Positions 5,823-10,174 of a DNA stretch of 10,174 nucleotides are shown piece by piece (position 1 is the first letter of the stretch; every line of letters begins with the position of its first letter). The notes beneath the pieces are model-generated. The model did no database searches and was not told the origin of the DNA. It saw nothing but the letters and a program-made list of their open reading frames with translations. Position numbers and translations under genes: made by a program. Source of the stretch: Zhengella sp041738295 (GTDB lineage: Bacteria > Pseudomonadota > Alphaproteobacteria > Rhizobiales > Rhizobiaceae); NCBI GenBank assembly GCA_041738295.1, contig JBGSQC010000132.1:1-10174 (forward strand), written 5' to 3'.

Positions 5823-6440
5823 TTACTGCACGATGACCTTGGCGCCGACCTGGACCCGGTTGTAGAGGTCGATCACGTCCTGGTTCATCAGGCGGATGCA
5901 GCCCGACGACATGTTGCCGCCGATGGAGTTCCACTCGGGCGAGCCGTGCAGGCGGTATCCGGTGTCGCCGGACTTGTTGAAGAGATAGAGTGCGCGGGCA
6001 CCCAGCGGATTGCGCAGGCCGGGCTCCATGCCCTTGCGGTATTTTGCCAGCTTCGGCTCGCGGTCGATCATTTCGGAAGGCGGGGTCCAGACGGGCCATT
6101 CGCGCTTCATGCCGATGCGCGCCGTCCCGGACCACTCGAAGCCCTCGCGGCCGACGCCGATGCCGTAGCGCATCGCCTTGCCATCTTCCATGACCAGATA
6201 GAGGTGCTTTTCGCCGGTATCGACAATCACCGTGCCCGGCTTTTCCTTGGTGTCATAGCGGACCAGCTGGCGATGATACTGTGACGGCACCTTGTAGATC
6301 GGGATGGACGGGAGCTGGAAGCCGGCATCCCTCAGCGCGCCGTAGGAGGAGGAATAGGTCTGGATGGCAGGCCCGGAGCAGCCAGCCAAAGCGGCAGAAA
6401 GCGTCAAGGCGGCCAGGGTGGCAAGCGTGCTGATTTTCAT
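5823..6440 (-). CDS. L,D-transpeptidase (YkuD domain) lipoprotein
   Basis: Periplasmic cell-wall enzyme family that forms 3-3 peptidoglycan crosslinks or attaches proteins to peptidoglycan. 205 residues. The lipoprotein signal is MKISTLATLAALTLSAALAGC, with lipidated Cys21. The YkuD domain spans about 68-204 (GTVIVDTGEKHLYLVMEDGK..). Catalytic residues are His165 in YRLHGSPEW and Cys181 in MSSGCIRL. NPLGARALYLF (145-155) is also typical. The ATG at 6438-6440 gives the signal peptide; the frame stays open to 6557, but those extra residues would bury the signal. The ribosome-binding site is weak (GGA). It has its own promoter (6503-6531) and terminator, so it is probably monocistronic. Confidence 0.93.
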   Translation of the reverse strand: MKISTLATLAALTLSAALAGCSGPAIQTYSSSYGALRDAGFQLPSIPIYKVPSQYHRQLVRYDTKEKPGTVIVDTGEKHLYLVMEDGKAMRYGIGVGREGFEWSGTARIGMKREWPVWTPPSEMIDREPKLAKYRKGMEPGLRNPLGARALYLFNKSGDTGYRLHGSPEWNSIGGNMSSGCIRLMNQDVIDLYNRVQVGAKVIVQ

Positions 6441-6502
6441 GGGAGATCCGGTGTCCTGAATTGGGGCCATGCAGGCGGCAAGGTGCGATGGATTCGAATT
6501 TG

Positions 6503-6531
6503 AGTAAACATGGTGAAAACATGGTTGCCAA
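6503..6531 (-). promoter_or_regulatory. Promoter of the L,D-transpeptidase gene
   Basis: On the minus strand, TTGGCA (6531-6526, 5/6 to consensus), a 17-bp spacer and TTTACT (6508-6503, 4/6) predict a start near 6496 and a leader of about 56 bases. The spacer is largely occupied by a tandem 9-bp repeat (6506-6525). A TTAACC lies just upstream of the -35. Confidence 0.55.
6506..6525. repeat. Tandem 9-bp direct repeat within the L,D-transpeptidase promoter
   Basis: AAACATGGT occurs at 6506-6514 and again at 6517-6525. The 11-base period places both copies on the same face of the helix, between the -35 and -10 hexamers. This spacing is typical of an operator bound by tandem protomers, but no known regulator is recognised. 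Confidence 0.5.
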
Positions 6532-6580
6532 GGGGTTAATGACGCAACGGAAATCAATAATCTGCTGATTTGCCGCTTTT

Positions 6581-6594
6581 ACCGCCTTGGCGGT
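6581..6594. repeat. Short inverted repeat upstream of mmcB
   Basis: ACCGCC and GGCGGT flank TT, giving a 14-base near-palindrome. It is followed by TATCTT (6595-6600), a possible -10 for mmcB with TTGCCG (6570-6575) as a poorly spaced -35 (19 bp). It could be an operator or chance; support is weak. Confidence 0.25.
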
Positions 6595-6634
6595 TATCTT
6601 ATAGGGCAGAACAGAGGTCTTCCCCAAGGCCCGT

Positions 6635-6649
6635 GTTCATGGCATGTTC
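6635..6649 (+). promoter_or_regulatory. LexA (SOS) box upstream of mmcB
   Basis: GTTC (6635-6638), seven bases, GTTC (6646-6649) is an exact match to the alphaproteobacterial LexA operator GTTC-N7-GTTC. It ends 5 bases before the mmcB ATG. mmcB is a known SOS-regulated, mitomycin-C-resistance gene in Caulobacter, so site and gene agree. The repeat is extended: TGTTCA occurs twice with a 5-base gap. Confidence 0.85.
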
Positions 6650-6654
6650 ACGCC

Positions 6655-7155
6655 ATGGCTCTCATCTCGCATCTTGTTCCCAATCCCTTGGTCGACCGGC
6701 GTCAGTCCGATCGGGCATTGATGATTCGCCGGGGATTGCAGCGGCTGTTCATCGAGATGCAGGCTGTCATGCTGCCGGAAATGACGCTCGCAAGTGGCAG
6801 GCGCGCCGACCTCATGGTGCTGGCGCCGAATGGGGATTTCTGGATTATCGAGATCAAGTCTTCGGTAGAGGATCTGCGGACTGACGGTAAATGGCCGGAC
6901 TACCGGGACTGGTGCGACCGGCTCTACTTCGCCACGCATCCGGACGTGCCGATGGAGATCTTTCCGCAGGAAGCCGGTTTCATCCTGTCGGACGGACATG
7001 GCGCGGAGATCCTGCGCGATGCGCCAGAACACCGGCTGGCTGGAGCAAGGCGCAAAGCCGTGATGTCGCGGTTTGCCCGAACAGGGGCACACCGGCTGCT
7101 GCTCGCCGAACTGGCGGGCATAGCGATAGAGCCTGCGCAGGATGAACGGGAATGA
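6655..7155 (+). CDS. mmcB: MmcB-family DNA repair protein (PD-(D/E)XK nuclease-like)
   Basis: 166 residues of the MmcB/PF06319 family, linked to mitomycin C resistance in Caulobacter. Residues 48-70 (GRRADLMVLAPNGDFWIIEIKSS) carry a nuclease-fold signature, Asp52-X13-Glu66-X-Lys68. KWPDYRDWCDRLYFATHPDVP at 79-99 is also typical of the family. The ATG at 6655 has no Shine-Dalgarno sequence and lies 5 bases from the LexA box, so the message may be leaderless. The next in-frame ATG (6721) would remove part of the conserved N-terminus and has only a weak GGG upstream. CATGGC (6638-6643) can pair with GCCATG (6652-6657), placing the start codon in a hairpin if the transcript starts upstream. It is convergent with regA 30 bases away. 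Confidence 0.92.
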   Translation: MALISHLVPNPLVDRRQSDRALMIRRGLQRLFIEMQAVMLPEMTLASGRRADLMVLAPNGDFWIIEIKSSVEDLRTDGKWPDYRDWCDRLYFATHPDVPMEIFPQEAGFILSDGHGAEILRDAPEHRLAGARRKAVMSRFARTGAHRLLLAELAGIAIEPAQDERE

Positions 7156-7185
7156 TCCTGCCCCGGCACGGTCTGCCGATGCGAA

Positions 7186-7752
7186 TCAGCGCGGCGCGCG
7201 CTTGGCCAGGATGCGCTGAAGGGTGCGGCGGTGCATGTTGAGCCGCCGGGCAGTTTCGGAAACATTCCAGTCGCAGGCTTCGTAGACTCGCTGGATGTGC
7301 TCCCAGCGTACCCGGTCTGCTGACATCGGATTGTCGGGGAGCTGAACCTTCTCGCCCGGCAGGCGAGTAAGCGCGGCAAAGATCTCGTCTGCATCGGCAG
7401 GCTTTGCCAGATAATCGATGGCACCCAGTTTCACCGCCGTGACAGCGGTAGCGATGTTGCCATAGCCGGTCAGCACGATGACGCGCGAACTTTCGCTCGT
7501 TTCGCGGATGGCCGCCACGACGTCCAGCCCGTTACCGTCGCCCAGACGCATGTCGATGACCGCAAATTCCGGTGCACCTTTGCGAACCAGCGCCAGTGCT
7601 TCCTGGACCGAATCAGCGACCTCGACTGCAAAACCCCGGGCTTCCATTGCGCGGGCGAGCCTCGTCTGGAGCGGCTTGTCATCCTCGACAATCAGCAGGC
7701 TTGCGCCATCCGTGCCTTCCTGCAAACCGGTATCCTTGTCCATCGTCTCCAT
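7186..7752 (-). CDS. regA: RegA/ActR/PrrA-family redox response regulator
   Basis: Global regulator of redox-dependent genes, phosphorylated by RegB. 188 residues. The receiver domain (about 18-130) holds Asp24-Asp25, phospho-acceptor Asp67 (VIDMRLGDGNGL), Thr95 and Lys118. A proline-containing linker (LPGEKVQLPDNP) leads to a Fis-type helix-turn-helix at about 148-188 (WNVSETARRLNMHRRTLQRI), the near-invariant end of this family. ATG 7752 is chosen for AGGGA 4 bases upstream; ATG 7743 (MDKD) is an alternative. It lies 81 bp downstream of regB on the same strand. TAAAAT at 7768-7763 could be the -10 of an extra promoter but lacks a convincing -35. Symbols actR and prrA are used for the same protein in other genera. 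Confidence 0.95.
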   Translation of the reverse strand: METMDKDTGLQEGTDGASLLIVEDDKPLQTRLARAMEARGFAVEVADSVQEALALVRKGAPEFAVIDMRLGDGNGLDVVAAIRETSESSRVIVLTGYGNIATAVTAVKLGAIDYLAKPADADEIFAALTRLPGEKVQLPDNPMSADRVRWEHIQRVYEACDWNVSETARRLNMHRRTLQRILAKRAPR

Positions 7753-7833
7753 CCCGTCCCTAATTTTACATCGGCTTTTTAACATGTATGTCTCTTGCAT
7801 CAAAACAAGACGTGGCGAATTGCGCAGGATCAA

Positions 7834-9150
7834 TCAAGGCACCCAAGCAGCCCCGCTTTTGGCCTCAACTACCTGGCGGGGCCATGAAATGTCGATCCGC
7901 GCACCCAGCCCGGCATCCTGCGCATTGGAGAACACCATGGCTGCACCGGACCGTTCGAGCAAGGTCTTGGCAATGAACATGCCGAGGCCCAGCCCGCCAC
8001 CAACCGACCGGTCGCCGCTCTGGCGCTTGGAGGTGTAGGGCTCGCCGATCCGCCCGATGATTTCAGCCGGATAACCCGGCCCGTCATCGGTAATCCGGAT
8101 CCAGACCCGGCGCTCGTCCCATCCCCATTCGACATGAACCTCGGAGGCGGCGAAATCGACAGCGTTCTCGACCAGGTTTCCCAGCCCATAGAGGATGCCG
8201 GGATTGCGGCGCAACACCGGCTCGGGTCCCTGGCTGGCATGGGGTGCCTTGATGATCTCGGTCCCCAGCGCATGGTGCGGCTCGGCTACCTCGTCGATCA
8301 GCACCGCCAGCGTCATGGTGCCAATATGCCGGTCGCCTTCGCTGGAAAGGCTGGTCAGGCGCTGCATGATGTCCCGGCAGCGCTGCGTCTGGCTGCGCAT
8401 CAGGATCACGTCTTCCATGAGCGGCGAATCGGCAGGCAGATCGCGCTCCATCTCGCGCGCAACGAGGGCAATCGTGGCAAGAGGCGTCCCCAGTTCATGG
8501 GCAGCGGCGGCAGCAAGGCCGTCGAGCACGGACAAATGCTGCTCGCGCTGGAGCACGAGTTCCACGGCGGCGAGCGCCGCGGCGAGCTTTCCCGCCTCGT
8601 CGGCCACACGCCATGCATAGACGCCGGTGAAGGCAAGGCTGGAAACGAGAGCAAACCAGATACCGATGACGAACAGAAACGGCAGGACAAGGGTCTCGCC
8701 TTCAATCCAGGGCAAGGGCTGGTGGAAATAGGTCAACAGGCTTGCCGCCGTCACCACGATGGCACCGAGGATGAGAGTGTGACGAACCGGCAATGATGTT
8801 GCCGAAACGATGACCGGAACCGTCAGCAGCATGACGAAGGGATTGGTCATTCCGCCGGTCAGATAGAGCAGGCCAGAGAGCTGCAGGGCGTCAAACGCCA
8901 GCAGGCCAAGTGACGCTCCTTCAGACAGGCGGAAAGTCGCCGGATAACGAACAGCCAGAAAGATGTTCAGCCAGGCCGAACAGGCAATGAGCGCCAAGCA
9001 AAGCAGGACCGGAAAGGAGAACCCGAACCAGAAATGGACCAGAAGGACGGCTACCGTCTGACCAGCCACGGCCAGCCAGCGCAAGCGGATAAGCGTGTCG
9101 AGGCGCAGCCGGCGCGCGGTCAGGGTGTCATGGGTTTGCAACTCGTCCAT
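7834..9150 (-). CDS. regB: RegB/ActS/PrrB-family redox sensor histidine kinase
   Basis: 438 residues. About six membrane helices lie in residues 23-180, with the ubiquinone-site motif GGMTNPF at 99-105. The H-box AAAAHELGTPLATIAL has phospho-acceptor His218. Cys258 (QTQRCRDIM) lies exactly 40 residues later, the same distance as His225 and redox-active Cys265 of Rhodobacter capsulatus RegB. The ATPase domain has the N-box NLVENAVDF (325-333), DDGPG (355-359) and GGGLGLGMFIAKTLL (384-398). All signature parts are present, so it should sense quinone/thiol redox state and phosphorylate RegA. The ATG at 9148-9150 has AAGGGG very close upstream (2 bases); in-frame extension to 9306 would overlap hrpB and is rejected. 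It starts 50 bp after the hrpB stop. Confidence 0.96.
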   Translation of the reverse strand: MDELQTHDTLTARRLRLDTLIRLRWLAVAGQTVAVLLVHFWFGFSFPVLLCLALIACSAWLNIFLAVRYPATFRLSEGASLGLLAFDALQLSGLLYLTGGMTNPFVMLLTVPVIVSATSLPVRHTLILGAIVVTAASLLTYFHQPLPWIEGETLVLPFLFVIGIWFALVSSLAFTGVYAWRVADEAGKLAAALAAVELVLQREQHLSVLDGLAAAAAHELGTPLATIALVAREMERDLPADSPLMEDVILMRSQTQRCRDIMQRLTSLSSEGDRHIGTMTLAVLIDEVAEPHHALGTEIIKAPHASQGPEPVLRRNPGILYGLGNLVENAVDFAASEVHVEWGWDERRVWIRITDDGPGYPAEIIGRIGEPYTSKRQSGDRSVGGGLGLGMFIAKTLLERSGAAMVFSNAQDAGLGARIDISWPRQVVEAKSGAAWVP

Positions 9151-9200
9151 CACCCCTTTATGCACGGATGGCGGGTTTGCGCCAAGCTTTTGCAAGGGTT

Positions 9201-10174
9201 TCAGTTGCGCGGTTTGGCCCGGCTGGTAGGCGGCGCTTCGGCCGGATTCTCCGGCCAGGGATGGCGCGGGTAGCGGCCGCGCATGTCGGCCCGGACATCG
9301 GTCCATGAGCCCGCCCAGAAGCCCGGAAGGTCCCGCGTGGTCTGGATCGGCCGGTGTGCGGGCGACAGCAGCTCCAGCACCAGCGGCACCTTGCCGCCGC
9401 CAATCGCCGGATGGGTCTTCAGGCCGAAGAGTTCCTGCACACGGACCGCCAGAACCGGATCATCGCCCTCGTAGCGAAGGGGCAAGCGGTTCCCGGTCGG
9501 CACCTCGAAATGGGTCGGCGCATAGGCATCGACCTTTCGGTGCAAGTCGTGAGGCAGGCGGGTCATCAACGCGTCATGGAGATGGGGCTTCAGTGCAGCC
9601 AGCGAGGTGAGGCCAGAAAGAAATGGCCGGAGCCAGTCTTCCAGCGAAGCAAGCAGGGCCGCGTCATCAAAAGGTGGCCACGGATCGCCGACAGTCCGGT
9701 GCAGCCAGTCGAGGCGGGCACGCAGGGCTTCTGTCTCCTTTGGGAAGGGCAGCACGGAAAGCCCGGCATTGCCGATCGCGGCCAGCATGGCGGCTTCCGC
9801 ATTAGCCCCCTTGGGAGCGGGCAGCGTGCGCTCAGACAGGGTGATGGCACCCAGCCGTTCGACTGCGCGGGCCCGCAGTGTTCCACTGGCGGCATCAAAT
9901 CGGGCATCCACGGTCTCGATAATCCGGTGCCCCAATTGCTCGCGCAGGGTTGCTTCATCAAGGGTCGCAGCCGAAACAATCCGCGCATTGGCTGCACTTC
10001 CGGTCATGTCGGCGACCACGAGAAAGTCCGCCGCCGCCAAGGGGTCGGTTTCGTCCACCATGCCGCCCCTGCCATTGGCCAGGATGAAACGCCCACGCGC
10101 GCCGCGCGCCTTGGCCACCCGGTCCGGCCAGGCATGGACCAGAAGCGCACCGGCGCTTGCGGCTTCCTGCCCTT
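9201..10174 (-). CDS. hrpB: ATP-dependent RNA helicase HrpB, C-terminal part
   Basis: The frame is open to the right edge, so only the last 323 or so residues are visible and the DEAH motor motifs lie outside. The visible part starts GQEAASAGALLVHAWPDRVAK and continues ARGARGRFILANGRGG, the GRF-LANGRG motif of HrpB after the ratchet domain. It ends with the HrpB C-terminal domain (PF08482): LPLRYEGDDPVLAVRVQELFG, IGGGKVPLVLELLSPAHRP, TRDLPGFW and MRGRYPRHPWPENP. HrpB proteins are DEAH-family helicases; their cellular RNA target is poorly defined. A GTG at 10118 is internal, not the start. It lies upstream of regB on the same strand with a 50-bp gap, so read-through into regB is possible. Confidence 0.95.
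   Translation of the reverse strand, partial: GQEAASAGALLVHAWPDRVAKARGARGRFILANGRGGMVDETDPLAAADFLVVADMTGSAANARIVSAATLDEATLREQLGHRIIETVDARFDAASGTLRARAVERLGAITLSERTLPAPKGANAEAAMLAAIGNAGLSVLPFPKETEALRARLDWLHRTVGDPWPPFDDAALLASLEDWLRPFLSGLTSLAALKPHLHDALMTRLPHDLHRKVDAYAPTHFEVPTGNRLPLRYEGDDPVLAVRVQELFGLKTHPAIGGGKVPLVLELLSPAHRPIQTTRDLPGFWAGSWTDVRADMRGRYPRHPWPENPAEAPPTSRAKPRN

Noticed and set aside
6532..6548. CtrA-like site (TTAA-N7-TTAA) upstream of the L,D-transpeptidase gene
   Set aside because: Only one TTAACC half-site is present; the second half reads GCAA, so the match is not better than chance.
8134..8796. Plus-strand open frame (220 codons) opposite regB
   Set aside because: Antisense to a complete histidine kinase, no recognisable motif.
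1..10174. CRISPR arrays, tRNA/rRNA genes, transposases, prophage genes, att sites
   Set aside because: No regularly spaced repeats, no tRNA-like cloverleaf, and no transposase or integrase reading frame were seen.

Overview
The window is gene-dense, GC-rich DNA with short intergenic gaps and the gene families of an alphaproteobacterium. The clearest markers are a RegB/RegA (ActS/ActR, PrrB/PrrA) redox two-component pair, an MmcB-type SOS repair protein preceded by an alphaproteobacterial LexA box (GTTC-N7-GTTC), a DUF2244 membrane protein beside nth, and an intergenic palindrome of the kind scattered through Hyphomicrobiales genomes. I would place it in Hyphomicrobiales or a related order; the genus cannot be read from this sequence.

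Layout, left to right. (1) 1-996, minus strand: the 5' part of an AraC-type HTH/O6-alkylguanine-DNA methyltransferase fusion that runs off the left edge, and a 44-residue lysine-rich protein upstream of it. (2) 1111-2374: DUF2244 (minus) and nth (plus), divergent across a very short gap with a perfect TATAAT. (3) 2404-3067: a vapBC-type toxin-antitoxin module with a perfect 11-bp inverted repeat as likely operator. Its last stop codon directly abuts the stop of the next gene. (4) 3068-4946: an EI24/CysZ-like membrane protein (minus), divergent from a PfkB-family sugar/adenosine kinase (plus). (5) 4974-5074: a two-hairpin intergenic mosaic repeat between the convergent kinase and channel genes. 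(6) 5073-6440, minus: a TRIC/UPF0126 cation channel and an L,D-transpeptidase lipoprotein, separated by a strong intrinsic terminator. (7) 6635-7155, plus: a LexA box and mmcB. (8) 7186-10174, minus: hrpB (3' part only), regB and regA in the same direction.

Working together: three genes concern DNA damage (alkyltransferase fusion, Nth glycosylase, MmcB) but lie in separate transcription units, and only mmcB carries a visible SOS operator. RegB/RegA is an intact redox sensor and regulator with its quinone-site motif, phospho-acceptor residues and redox cysteine all present. VapBC looks like an accessory module set into an otherwise housekeeping neighbourhood. No rRNA, tRNA, CRISPR array, insertion sequence or prophage gene was seen, and no stretch over 300 bases lacks a gene; the longest gap is the 214 bp between the L,D-transpeptidase and mmcB. 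Apart from the mosaic repeat and some regulatory sites, most of the window is ordinary chromosomal sequence, and I found no convincing wholly new system.
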